In this document: piece by piece, positions 46,114 to 55,760 of the stretch
How the letters are laid out: each line of letters begins with the position of its first letter
Position numbering within the stretch: position 1 is the stretch's first letter
Origin: Candidozyma auris
Taxonomy: Eukaryota; Ascomycota; Pichiomycetes; Serinales; Metschnikowiaceae
Direction: 5' to 3'
DNA: 64,000 nucleotides
NCBI RefSeq assembly: GCF_003013715.1
Contig: NC_072814.1
Location: 1,736,001 to 1,800,000 of the forward strand
Made by a program: the position numbers and the translations under genes
The notes under the pieces: model-generated
What the model was told of the DNA's origin: nothing
Seen by the model: the letters and a program-made list of their open reading frames with translations, nothing else
Databases searched by the model: none

Positions 46114-48351
46114 ATGGCCTTGTCCTCTACTCTGGAACGGCCTCTCGCAGACGACAACTTACGCCCGAGGCTTCCTCAGATGTCGAGCGACGCTCCACCT
46201 TTCCAGGGGCCTCAGGCTGAAGTCGGTGAAAATCGCCTACCAGAACACAGCCAGCACCACAACAGCTTCCACCAGCAAAACTTCAACCAGCTGTCTTACC
46301 AACATCAGGCACCCCAAAACCAGAATTCTCAGAGCCAGTTTCCTCCGGCGCAGGACGAGTCCAAAGGTGCCAATAATGCCTCGACGGCCTCTCTAGGGAA
46401 AACACAAACGGTGTTCATCCACAAGCTCTACGATATGCTTGAAGACTCCTCGCTCTCCCACCTTATCTGGTGGTCACCGACAAACGACTCCTTCTGCCTT
46501 TATCCTGGCGAAGAGTTCTCCAACGTGTTGGCACAGTACTTCAAGCACACCAATATCGCCTCGTTCATTCGCCAGTTGAACATGTACGGATTCCACAAGG
46601 TCAACGACAGCTTCCACTCGGATGAGAAAAACGCCCAGGGAAATAACTCGAGCTCAGGCTCGGGCCAGACTCGCTGGGAGTTCCGCCACGCCGCAAACCA
46701 GTTCAGAAAGGGCGACACTCAGTCGTTGCGCTTGATCAAGCGCAAGTCCTCAAAAGTCATGAGCACGCCCAAGGAAATCGTCAGCTTGAAACTGCTTCCG
46801 CCAACGTCGAACCCTTCCACGGCTGCGGTCGCTGCTCCCAACTCATCTACTCAGCTGAAGGCCAATCTTGACTCGGAGTCATCTGAATCCCCAGAGTCAG
46901 CGTCAAAGCAGCAGTACCACAGGTCACTCTACCAACAACTGTGGAAACAGCAGCTGGCCCCAAAACCTCAGACGCCCTCGTCGCCAAATGGCCCTCCCGT
47001 CGCTGGCCAGCCCCCTCTGTCAAATACTGTCCTTTACCAGAGCTACCCAGGCGTGCACCCCTATCCTGGTTTCCCTCACTTGACGATGCCCGTCCCAGTG
47101 AGCCCAAGCTCTCCTGCGTACCCAGAACATCCCATTCCTACGCCGACGTCGTACGTTTCTCAACAACAGCTGCGGCAGCCGCTGAACCAAACAGCGCTTG
47201 CGGTGGATCAGTCAATTAATCTCAAGTTGATTGAGTTGTCGACTTCGATTGCCTCTCTTAGGGCCAGTTATCTGGATCTCCAACGGAAATACGACCTGCT
47301 AAAGTCCGAACAGCACCAGCACAACAAGGATATGGTGACGCTTATAGAGCTTTTGGAGAATCAAGAAGAACCGGCTTTGCACGATATTGTGAATCGTCTG
47401 TCTTCCAAGACCCCTGTTACCAGTAGCTCCACGCCAGGTCCTGAAGCTCCAATACCGTCAATCTCAAGGACTCTGACTCTTGGGGAACTTCAAACGTTCA
47501 AGAAGCACCTTTTACAGAGAATAAGCGAGGTGAGTGAGGACCACATGAGCGAAGAAGTGAAACTGACTCGACTGTCGTATGCTCAGGCGCATACCCAGGG
47601 CAACTCTCAGGGTCCAGAAGCCTCTTCACAGGGTGCCCCCAATGCAAAATTCGTTCCCCAGCATTATCCGCTCAACCCAAACTACCTACTAAACAATAAC
47701 AACTCTATTAACGAGTCAGGGTTCCGCCACTACAGGTTAAGCAAAGAAGACGGCTCTTCCTCGACCACTAACAGCCGCCATTTTTCTGTTCTTATGGATC
47801 CTTTGCAGACAAAAGCCATCAAGAGCGGTGACGAGCTGAGGCCCTCAATCTCGGCTTCTTCCAAAGACACAAGGCTGATGCCAATCGTACAACAGTACCA
47901 GCCCAAGGTGACACATCTGGCTGCTCCCTCGCTCTACCAGCCGTTTATTCGTGGTGATGGAGCTCACCAACATCGTACGGCGTCGCTTCCCATCCTTGAC
48001 AAAGTGATGCCACAAGCATTCACGTCCCAGCAAAGACATTCAACAACCAGCAGTTTACCAGGTACCGAGGAAAGACGTCCAATTTCACCTGGTCATATTG
48101 TGCAGCCAAATAAGACTTACACGCTGAACCCATTGGGTTCTTCTGGACACGGTCAAAGCCCACAGGCCCACTCTCCAGCGCCCACAAGCCAGCTGCCCCA
48201 GCCGCCACTGCAATTGGGAGAGGGCAAAAAGGTGCTTCTCTCGGTGAAGGAATTGGACCAACTGATCAAGAGAAGTGCCTCGAGTCGTCTCTCAGACCTC
48301 CTCTCAGACGACGAGCATCTAACGAAGAAACCTAAGTCTGAGATGCAATGA
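46114..48351 (+). CDS. SFL1: Sfl1/Sfl2-type HSF-domain transcription regulator
   Basis: This 745-aa protein has an HSF-type DNA-binding domain at about 98-212: TQTVFIHKLYDMLED, SNVLAQYFKHTNIASFIRQLNMYGFHKV (helix 3 at 150-163) and TRWEFRHAANQFRKGD. N-terminal to it is a Gln/His/Asn-rich stretch. A coiled coil lies near 365-415 (LKLIELSTSIASLRASYLDLQRKYDLLKSE), and the C-terminus is Pro/Gln/Ser-rich. Sfl1 represses flocculation and hyphal/adhesin genes through Ssn6-Tup1; C. albicans also has the activator SFL2. The sequence does not tell me which of the two this is. It could regulate the adhesin at 16934, which is speculation. Confidence 0.88.
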   Translation: MALSSTLERPLADDNLRPRLPQMSSDAPPFQGPQAEVGENRLPEHSQHHNSFHQQNFNQLSYQHQAPQNQNSQSQFPPAQDESKGANNASTASLGKTQTVFIHKLYDMLEDSSLSHLIWWSPTNDSFCLYPGEEFSNVLAQYFKHTNIASFIRQLNMYGFHKVNDSFHSDEKNAQGNNSSSGSGQTRWEFRHAANQFRKGDTQSLRLIKRKSSKVMSTPKEIVSLKLLPPTSNPSTAAVAAPNSSTQLKANLDSESSESPESASKQQYHRSLYQQLWKQQLAPKPQTPSSPNGPPVAGQPPLSNTVLYQSYPGVHPYPGFPHLTMPVPVSPSSPAYPEHPIPTPTSYVSQQQLRQPLNQTALAVDQSINLKLIELSTSIASLRASYLDLQRKYDLLKSEQHQHNKDMVTLIELLENQEEPALHDIVNRLSSKTPVTSSSTPGPEAPIPSISRTLTLGELQTFKKHLLQRISEVSEDHMSEEVKLTRLSYAQAHTQGNSQGPEASSQGAPNAKFVPQHYPLNPNYLLNNNNSINESGFRHYRLSKEDGSSSTTNSRHFSVLMDPLQTKAIKSGDELRPSISASSKDTRLMPIVQQYQPKVTHLAAPSLYQPFIRGDGAHQHRTASLPILDKVMPQAFTSQQRHSTTSSLPGTEERRPISPGHIVQPNKTYTLNPLGSSGHGQSPQAHSPAPTSQLPQPPLQLGEGKKVLLSVKELDQLIKRSASSRLSDLLSDDEHLTKKPKSEMQ

Positions 48352-48549
48352 AGCTAGCAGGTTTCGCTTTCCCACCGCCTTTCATTTTCATTTTCGGTTT
48401 TCATTTTATATTTTTTATTTTTATTTTTCTTCTGGCATTGAGGTCCTGTTCTGGTTTGTTAAACTGCCTTGAGTTTGGCTACGGCATATACTGCGCATAT
48501 CGGTACTACATCAAGGTCTCCATCGTTAACTCAAGCTTCACAAACAACC

Positions 48550-48771
48550 ATGGCCAGGTCTGGGTCTACGCTGTACCCACAGAGCCGATTCAAAAGGGTT
48601 CTCAAAAGCAAAACCAGCATGCCTATTGCAAATGATAACACTGATACATTGGTGTATTTGTTGTACATGGACTACTTGAGTAGGCTTCTCAATGAAGCTG
48701 GACAAGACGGTATGACCGAACGTGCTCTCGAAGAGAGGCACGAGGAGTTGATAAAACAATACCGAGGATGA
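48550..48771 (+). CDS. CENP-W-like histone-fold microprotein, 73 aa
   Basis: Complete small ORF starting in a strong context (CAACCATGGCC). The product opens MARSGSTLYPQSRFKRVLKSK and has a central TLVYLLYMDYLSRLLNEA helix and a second helix GMTERALEERHEELIKQYRG. Short basic N-terminus, FKRVLK, then DTLVYLL...L and a final K/R-rich helix follow the pattern of vertebrate CENP-W (RGFLKRVFKRKKP...DLLVHLNCLLFVHRLAEE), a partner of CENP-T in the inner kinetochore. That the pattern matches is what I see; the kinetochore role is inference. CENP-S/X-type folds are alternatives. It lies convergent to BCS1, about 200 bp after the SFL1 stop. Confidence 0.6.
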   Translation: MARSGSTLYPQSRFKRVLKSKTSMPIANDNTDTLVYLLYMDYLSRLLNEAGQDGMTERALEERHEELIKQYRG

Positions 48772-48886
48772 TTTGCTGCTCTATTGCTTTTTGCTGTTGC
48801 TACTGTTGCCGCTACTGCTGTCCGTTCGTTTCTTTCTTATGTGTTAATATAGTGGGATGCAATTATTTGTTTATATACAAGGGATA

Positions 48887-50230
48887 TCAAAATACACTAT
48901 TAGGGTTCTTCAATGTCTCTATCATGTTATACGCAGCGTTGGCGTCTTTTTTGTTGAACACGAATAAGCCTTGAAGCTGTGCTGTGCTGACTTTGCCAAG
49001 AAGATCAAGGTCTTTGAATTTCTGGACAAACTTTTCGCAGAGGTCCTTTTCGTCTTCGTAGAAACGCAAGAACATTCTTCTCACCTGGTGTTCTGTGGCA
49101 TTGTTCACCATCACCTTGAAATCAACTCTGCCGGGGCGAAGAAGAGCAGGATCGAGTCTTTCCGGGTGGTTTGTTGTCATGAAAGTAATGCACTCTTCGG
49201 CGGAAACAACACCATCAAGAGCGTTCAAGAGACCAGAAAAGGTCACTCCAGATTGGTAGCCCTGATCGCTGGTCTGTTCTCTCTTGTTGAATGCAGCGTC
49301 AATGTCCTCCAAAAGCAAGATGGACCTGCGAGGTATGTGATTCATCAAGTGGTTGAGTCTGTCGTCGGTTAAGTTGCTTTCAGAAAGATTCAAAACGCAA
49401 ATATTGTAGTCTAGCTCACCAGCAAGTGCCTGGATGTAAGAGGTCTTCCCGCTTCCTGGAGGTCCATAGAGGAGGTACCCTCTGCGGTAGGGGATACCAC
49501 GCTTATGATACCACTCACCTGAATCCAAGAAATCCTTGACGTCATTAACGATCAACTCGCTGACTCCTTCATCAAGTATGACAGACCCAAGCATTCTTTT
49601 CTTGCGAGGCTGACCAAAAGGTCTCCATTCGGGACCCCACGAAGTGTACAAGACGGTCTTTCCCTCTTGAGACTTCAACGCCAACCTCTTTGCCTCGGCT
49701 AGCAAGTCCAGAAACACGTGTCTGTCACTGTACAAGGTGGTCAAAGTGACGGTTTCGAACGGGGTGCCAGAAGTCATATCCAAAAGCTTTCCCGATCTCT
49801 CTCTATTCACAAGCATGTAAGCGCCCTTATATTTTATCAAGTGCTTTCCAGGCCCAGGAACAAGCGAGAACTTTGTAGAAACGGCTCCATTGTCGTGCTG
49901 GATGTAGTTCGTTTCTACCGACAAGTGTCTCAGGGTCCGATGCTTGTACTGGGCCATCCACTCCAAAAACCACAAGTACAGCTTATCCTTTGACGGAATC
50001 TCCAAATCTACGAGAAGCTGTCTGTACAAAAACCCGCTCGACTTAACAATGCCCAGCCTGGCCAAAGCTAGCCCTGTTCCGAGAAGCATAAGTCCACCAC
50101 CAGCAGCAAAGTACGGGTTGTTCACGACCACCTGGTCGAACATAGCCCGAGCAGTGCCCGTGAAGGATCCATCTGACTCGGCCTTGATTTTTTCCAAGTC
50201 GATTTGCGGCGTAGGCCCTGAGGCAGACAT
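48887..50230 (-). CDS. BCS1: Bcs1, mitochondrial AAA translocase for the Rieske protein
   Basis: Inner-membrane AAA ATPase that moves folded Rieske Fe-S protein across the membrane for complex III assembly. Length is 447 aa (456 in S. cerevisiae). One membrane span at about 42-62 ([19 protein letters not shown]) comes first, followed by the Bcs1-specific domain. The AAA module has GPPGSGKT (Walker A, 256-263), [11 protein letters not shown] (Walker B, 304-314) and [19 protein letters not shown] (sensor and arginine-finger region). CTG codons at 59 and 84 fall at serines of S. cerevisiae Bcs1, which supports CTG-Ser decoding. An exact 12-bp element is 233 bp upstream. Confidence 0.97.
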   Translation of the reverse strand: MSASGPTPQIDLEKIKAESDGSFTGTARAMFDQVVVNNPYFAAGGGLMLLGTGLALARLGIVKSSGFLYRQLLVDLEIPSKDKLYLWFLEWMAQYKHRTLRHLSVETNYIQHDNGAVSTKFSLVPGPGKHLIKYKGAYMLVNRERSGKLLDMTSGTPFETVTLTTLYSDRHVFLDLLAEAKRLALKSQEGKTVLYTSWGPEWRPFGQPRKKRMLGSVILDEGVSELIVNDVKDFLDSGEWYHKRGIPYRRGYLLYGPPGSGKTSYIQALAGELDYNICVLNLSESNLTDDRLNHLMNHIPRRSILLLEDIDAAFNKREQTSDQGYQSGVTFSGLLNALDGVVSAEECITFMTTNHPERLDPALLRPGRVDFKVMVNNATEHQVRRMFLRFYEDEKDLCEKFVQKFKDLDLLGKVSTAQLQGLFVFNKKDANAAYNMIETLKNPNSVF

Positions 50231-50462
50231 GAGGCTGGAGACGAGAACCTAATCCAAGATGGATATGTACATGTGTGGAGGGGACATGTGCAGGAACGGT
50301 GAAGGGTATAGGTAACAAGAATAGCACAGAAGTTGATGAATGGCGATTTGAAATGTTCGTGTTTGTGTCAATGGATGAGGTAATTATTGGTATTTTTGAT
50401 GATATTTAGTTTTGGTTGGGGGTGTTGTGGAGAGATGCCATTGTACTGTTCGCAGGAGGCAT

Positions 50463-50474
50463 TTTGCAGCCATT
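50463..50474 (+). promoter_or_regulatory. 12-bp element TTYGCAGCCAWT
   Basis: Exact match, 233 bp upstream of BCS1, opposite orientation to that gene. Confidence 0.6.
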
Positions 50475-50945
50475 ACTGGAGACCGACTGAACTCTACGAA
50501 AGAATCATAGTGAGAGCCGGGAGGACAAAAATGGCTGAATTTAGTATCCCTTGAATCTTTAAGCCTCTACCATCGCTGTATGGAGACGATAATCTTTGTT
50601 CATGAGTAAATTCACCCCAGAGATAACTTTAGTCGAGCGATGTAGCGAATTTGGAAAACTTTTCTCCACTAGATGGTCTTCAATGGCTAAAAGAAGTTTT
50701 TGGGCTCAAGAACTACCTGATCGTTTGTAACAGCAAAGATTTCGATGCTTCTTTCAGCATTTAGTATGGTTGTATAAGTACTGAGTTTATACCCCCTCTA
50801 GTTGAGATTGCTACGAAGGTAGAAGGCAAAGAATGTTTTGATAAGCTTGTATAAATGACAGGTTTCACTGAAAATGGATTAACTAGCAATTTAATGTGCA
50901 CATTTTGTTTAATTTGTTTCCACTGCTAGAAAAAGATCTTTCTTT

Positions 50946-50957
50946 TTCGCAGCTATT
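50946..50957 (+). promoter_or_regulatory. variant of the 12-bp element (C to T)
   Basis: TTCGCAGCTATT, one mismatch. The same variant occurs on the minus strand at 2528-2539. Confidence 0.4.
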
Positions 50958-51686
50958 GCCCACATTGTGACCTTGAGAACTGCCACCACGATCCAAGCAT
51001 GACCACGGTTAGACAGATTTCCTTGCGAGAGAGAACCGAATTTTAAGAACGTTACATTGCTGCTTTTGATACCTGAGCTACTTGAATCGTGCTTTAGGAT
51101 CTTCGGTTTCTTCTTTCGTGGCCATTGAAGACAAATAGCACAATCCCTGAGCCGTGATTTGGATTTATATCATCTCATTAGCAATAAGACTATCTTCAAT
51201 AGATCACTTCAATACAGTACTTTCCAATTCTTTGTGGTTTAGGTCTGTGATTGTATCCATCTCTCCCAGCATCGGCGCGATGGCTCTCTAACAGCTTTAA
51301 TGAGAGAAATTGTAGCTAGATACTGGCTATCCATGCTTCATTGTAGTCTGGTTTTCAAACATTGCACTGTCTTGGGGCACCCTTCCCTATGGAAACCTCT
51401 AAAACTACTCCATTGATATTGTAAATGGCTGGAAAACGGCTGGGAGCAATGGCCACTAAACATCTAGTTCTCATCATCAAAAAATCATCCAAAACAAATT
51501 TCCTCAATTTTAAGAGCTCTCAGAGTCAAGATCTATCTCAATTCTTCTCATCCCGAGCCAACTTACATCATGAAACTTGGTGGTTTCCGTCCTTCTGGAT
51601 ACTGCTCCTGCACCCCAAGTAGTCAGATCACCGCTACTAGAACCCTCGCAAGAACCACTTAGATACACCTCCACGCTTCCAGGCTA

Positions 51687-54600
51687 ATGGTACAAGAAAC
51701 ACCTAAAGTCGGCACCAATTCACAGGACACCGCCCTCAATGAGCTTGAGTCTGCGTTCTCGGCGCCGCCCAACCCCTCCTCGGCCCATACTTCATCCATG
51801 TCCCCGGATTTCCACAAGTCAAGCAATCCGTTTGCCAATGGCCAGTTCTCCACCACTTCGTCAACACGAGCTCAAACTCAGGACGGCTCTTTTTTTGAGA
51901 ACAACGATAACATCCGCCATATTGCCACGCTGATAACACGAGACCAATTGCGCAAGTACCCATTCAAAACATCAAATCGAATATTCAGTGATCTCAAGTA
52001 TACTCCCGAGTTTTTTCATCTTCGGGACCTGCCCCAGCTAAGGCAATGCCGTGTGCCTTCTTTGCTTTCTGCAAGACCTATAGATTATGCTACCTACGTC
52101 TCTCATGTATTGGTGCACGATAAATACCAGTACGAGCCGTTAATCTTGAACAACTCTGTGGATTACGTGCCAGCTTTTCAGAAATACACTTTCCCAGAGA
52201 AGAACTTGAGCGTGAGCATTGTAAGGGGGCTTCTTGTTTCTAAAGCAAACCGAGAAGTGTGTCACTTCAGATTGACAATTTTGGAACACGACAAGCCAAA
52301 GGTGTTTTTAATAGACAAACACGAGTTCCATGTTCTCCCGAGAGACGCTGTTTCTCCTGACGATTTAGAAGCGCTTGGCGAAGATAATCTCTCTACCAGC
52401 CGTCTGCACATTCTAGATGATGTCTTCTTTAAGTCTCTTAATGCTCCTTACAATATGGTCATGAGGGTTACGGTTTTCAAATCGGAATTCACTCCTGACG
52501 AGACCTCAGGATTCACAGATAGTGAGATAGTAAATGATCGTTTTACGAAGGCTATCAAAAATCTCCCCGATTCGCCAGCTTCTCAAATGACCAAGTTTGA
52601 CCCTATCCATTGTATCCAAACACTTATTAAAGTCTTGAAGGGTCCCATTCTTCATCCCGAAGGTCAACCACTTCAAACAATTCCTAAGGTCAAGTCCGCC
52701 TTGGAGGCTAAAGTCGATGTCTCGCTACTTTTTGACAAAATGGGCTTCTCCTTGAACGAACAAGAACAGCTTTTTGTACCACCAGACCTTTCCAAAAATC
52801 CAGCACTTCGTGAAAGCTTCATTAGAAAAGCATACGAGCTTATGTTTCTTGGAAAGACTCTCACAACTGTCCACGTCAATGACTTCGATCGTTTGTATTC
52901 CTACAACACCACGATGTCTCGCAGCTTTTCAGCTCTCAGTGAGACGGACAAGTACAATTCTGTCACGTCGTTTCAGCAGGATAATTCGGATAGATTTGCA
53001 TTTTTCGTTGCGCTCAGCTGTTGCTCGTTCTTCAAGGACGACATCATCATCAAGTGCTTCGAAAACACAGTCAAAAGTGATCCCAAAAACAAGCTTTTCT
53101 ACGTTGATCACCTCAAGAACATAATGTCATATCGCTCAACTATACCTGACAGTAATTTGCAGAGCTATTACCAAAATCAGTATAGAAAGGGACTCATGCA
53201 CGGTTTCACGGAGTACAAAGATGCCTTGAAGAGTATAGGTGTAGACGGCGTATCTCCTGGTGATGAGGTTGACAACGATGTTGTGATTGGCATGTATAAA
53301 CAGTCATGTCAAAGTGATCCTAGAAACTACACCTATTTCAATAAGCAACTCAGAGTGATTGCTGCTATTAAGCATAATGAGGCTTTACTCAGCTTCATCG
53401 ACACCGAGCTCATACCTGCTCAAATTGCTCTTAACGAATTGCAAATCGAGGAAATCACAGAGGACGATGTGGTGGTAACTGCTTATGAGTTCCGACTTGA
53501 TGAGGTCTTGCAATCTGTGAACTTCAATGCTGAGTCTCAAGAAATACAGTTCTTGAATAGATGTTTGCTCTCTATAGCTGTGAGTCGAAAAAGCTATATT
53601 CTCATGACTTACATCGAAAACAAAGTTCCTAATATCTTTCAGAATACCCCATCCTTTAGTGTGGAGGAGGCTTTCAGGTATTTGGGTGCTGATGCTCAGA
53701 CTAGTGATTTCGAAATGGCGGCAAAATTTCAAGAAAGAATTTCGACCTCCGAAGTCGGTGATGTCAACGACTTCGTCACCCTCAGAAGTAGTTTGCACAC
53801 GATCGCGGAAGCTAGAAAGCTGGACATATTGTTCAGCTTCCTAAGGGATGGTAAGATCGACTCCTCATTGTTACCACCGGAGAATTGGCCAGCAGGCTTA
53901 GACAACATTGGTAATACTTGCTACTTGAACTCTTTGCTCCAATACTACTTCTGTATCAAGCCCTTGCGTGAGACAATTTTGGCATTCGATGACTCCAATC
54001 TTGATTCATTAAAAAGCAAGAAGAGAAAGATTGGTGGCCGAGATGTTGAGGTATCAGAGTTGCAACGCTCAGGCCAGTTTGTATTGAGGCTACAACATCT
54101 TTTTCAGGAGATGATTACAACAAAAAAAAGATGCGTTCAACCAAGCAAGCAGTTGGCGTATCTTTCGTTTTTGCCGTTGTCTCAGCACGTAAATTTTAAA
54201 GTCGAGGAACCACGTCTACCTGATAGTCAATCTGTTGAGGAGATTGATAAGTCCGCAATGCCGGTAGATATTCCGTCTGTCCAGCCTCTGTGTGAAGATA
54301 TACTTATGTCAGACAAGGAGAACGATGTCCGTGAATACTCCCCGCCACCACTTTTGGAAATGAATTCCCCAGAAGAAGGTCCGCAGCAACCCGAGGAGTT
54401 TTCCGATAAGAGGTCCAAAACTCCTGAAAATGATTCCAAGAGCCCTGATAAGGAGGTGGAGAGGAATAAGATTATGAGCATTAGTACCGATCAGATTGAG
54501 AGTACCATCGAAATTGGAAGACAGCAAGATGTCACTGAATGCATTGAAAATGTGACGTTTCAAATTGAAACTGCCCTTGAACCTACAAAAGTTGATGAGG

Positions 54601-55529
54601 ATGGTGAGCAGCACGATTTGGTGAAGCGATTATTTTGTGGTAAAACTAAACAAACGTTGACACCAATTGACGAAAGTGACAGCAAAAAAGCCCGAAGCTC
54701 GTTTGAGCGATTCTTCAGTTTAATCATCAATGTCAGTGATCATCCGAAGGACATTTACGACGCTCTTGACAACTACTTTAGCGAAGATATAATGCATCTA
54801 GAAGAAGGAGCTGTGAAGAAATCGACTACTATCACTGAGCTTCCAGAGATCCTTCAATTCCACATTCAGAGGGTACTATTTGACAGAGAGAGACTCATGG
54901 CGTACAAGTCTTTGGAAGCCATCCCTTTTAGTGAAACCATTTACCTCGATAGGTATCTCGATACTGACGATGAAGAGATCAAAAAAAGGAGGCTGCAAGT
55001 TTATGAATGGAAAGCACAGGTGGCCAAGTTGCAAGAGGAGAAGGAAGCACTCTTGCGGAAGGACCCAGAAACAAACCTCTCTGTCATTGATGCCTTGCAG
55101 GCCACAAAGAAGTTTTTGGAGACAAAACTTGCCACATTCCCAGAGCTCTCAGTCAAGCCCAGTACCATCGAAGCCATCAGCAAGCAAATTGATCACTTCA
55201 AATCCAAGTTACAATCGATTCATGACAATATTAATGCCCTTCAGCAGAAATCCGCCAATCTTTTCGATGAGTACAAAAAGATTGGATATACTCTCTTTGC
55301 AATATTCATCCATCGTGGTGAAGCATCTTATGGCCACTATTGGGTGTATATCAAGGATCTCCAGAGAAACATATACAGAAAGTACAACGACGATGTTGTG
55401 ACCGAAGTGCCGGCGCTGGAGGTACTTAATTTTGCCGAAGGCAATACGGCCACCCCTTATTACATGGTATTTGTGAAGGAGGAGCTCAAAGAGGCATACA
55501 TTGAGCCGCTTAAACGAGAGCCAGCCTAA
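51687..55529 (+). CDS. UBP2: Ubp2, large ubiquitin-specific protease
   Basis: Deubiquitinase (USP/C19 family) that edits K63-linked chains and in S. cerevisiae works with Rsp5 and Rup1 in sorting of membrane proteins. Length 1280 aa (1272 in S. cerevisiae). The catalytic Cys box GLDNIGNTCYLNSLLQYYF has its nucleophile at Cys745. The His box EASYGHYWVYIKDL has its catalytic His at about 1217, and YKKIGYTLFAIFIHRG lies just before it. The USP domain is interrupted by a long acidic, Ser/Pro-rich insert (about 830-960) and a coiled-coil insert (about 1090-1195). The N-terminal 700 residues carry the conserved Ubp2-specific region. Confidence 0.96.
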   Translation: MVQETPKVGTNSQDTALNELESAFSAPPNPSSAHTSSMSPDFHKSSNPFANGQFSTTSSTRAQTQDGSFFENNDNIRHIATLITRDQLRKYPFKTSNRIFSDLKYTPEFFHLRDLPQLRQCRVPSLLSARPIDYATYVSHVLVHDKYQYEPLILNNSVDYVPAFQKYTFPEKNLSVSIVRGLLVSKANREVCHFRLTILEHDKPKVFLIDKHEFHVLPRDAVSPDDLEALGEDNLSTSRLHILDDVFFKSLNAPYNMVMRVTVFKSEFTPDETSGFTDSEIVNDRFTKAIKNLPDSPASQMTKFDPIHCIQTLIKVLKGPILHPEGQPLQTIPKVKSALEAKVDVSLLFDKMGFSLNEQEQLFVPPDLSKNPALRESFIRKAYELMFLGKTLTTVHVNDFDRLYSYNTTMSRSFSALSETDKYNSVTSFQQDNSDRFAFFVALSCCSFFKDDIIIKCFENTVKSDPKNKLFYVDHLKNIMSYRSTIPDSNLQSYYQNQYRKGLMHGFTEYKDALKSIGVDGVSPGDEVDNDVVIGMYKQSCQSDPRNYTYFNKQLRVIAAIKHNEALLSFIDTELIPAQIALNELQIEEITEDDVVVTAYEFRLDEVLQSVNFNAESQEIQFLNRCLLSIAVSRKSYILMTYIENKVPNIFQNTPSFSVEEAFRYLGADAQTSDFEMAAKFQERISTSEVGDVNDFVTLRSSLHTIAEARKLDILFSFLRDGKIDSSLLPPENWPAGLDNIGNTCYLNSLLQYYFCIKPLRETILAFDDSNLDSLKSKKRKIGGRDVEVSELQRSGQFVLRLQHLFQEMITTKKRCVQPSKQLAYLSFLPLSQHVNFKVEEPRLPDSQSVEEIDKSAMPVDIPSVQPLCEDILMSDKENDVREYSPPPLLEMNSPEEGPQQPEEFSDKRSKTPENDSKSPDKEVERNKIMSISTDQIESTIEIGRQQDVTECIENVTFQIETALEPTKVDEDGEQHDLVKRLFCGKTKQTLTPIDESDSKKARSSFERFFSLIINVSDHPKDIYDALDNYFSEDIMHLEEGAVKKSTTITELPEILQFHIQRVLFDRERLMAYKSLEAIPFSETIYLDRYLDTDDEEIKKRRLQVYEWKAQVAKLQEEKEALLRKDPETNLSVIDALQATKKFLETKLATFPELSVKPSTIEAISKQIDHFKSKLQSIHDNINALQQKSANLFDEYKKIGYTLFAIFIHRGEASYGHYWVYIKDLQRNIYRKYNDDVVTEVPALEVLNFAEGNTATPYYMVFVKEELKEAYIEPLKREPA

Positions 55530-55760
55530 ATCCGGAGCCGTTTGAGCAGATGGGTGCGAAAAAGCCAAGAGTGTGTATTTTGGGAATCCAAAGGATGATA
55601 GACACGGTTTCCTGCAGGGACGCCTTCCGCATAGAAGTAAGCTAGTGGCTCACTTGCTCCGAGTGCACTATCTCTATTGCATTAAGCATTTCCCCTATTC
55701 AATTTTCCCGCTTGAACGATAATACTCTGCTAACCTGAGTCACAAGCCCTCCCGTCGCTA

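Larger units (their letters stand above)
50231..51686. other. 1.46-kb divergent intergenic region BCS1 / UBP2
   Basis: Holds one exact 12-bp element (50463) and one variant (50946, TTCGCAGCTATT). The largest frame (65 codons) is not convincing. Confidence 0.5.
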
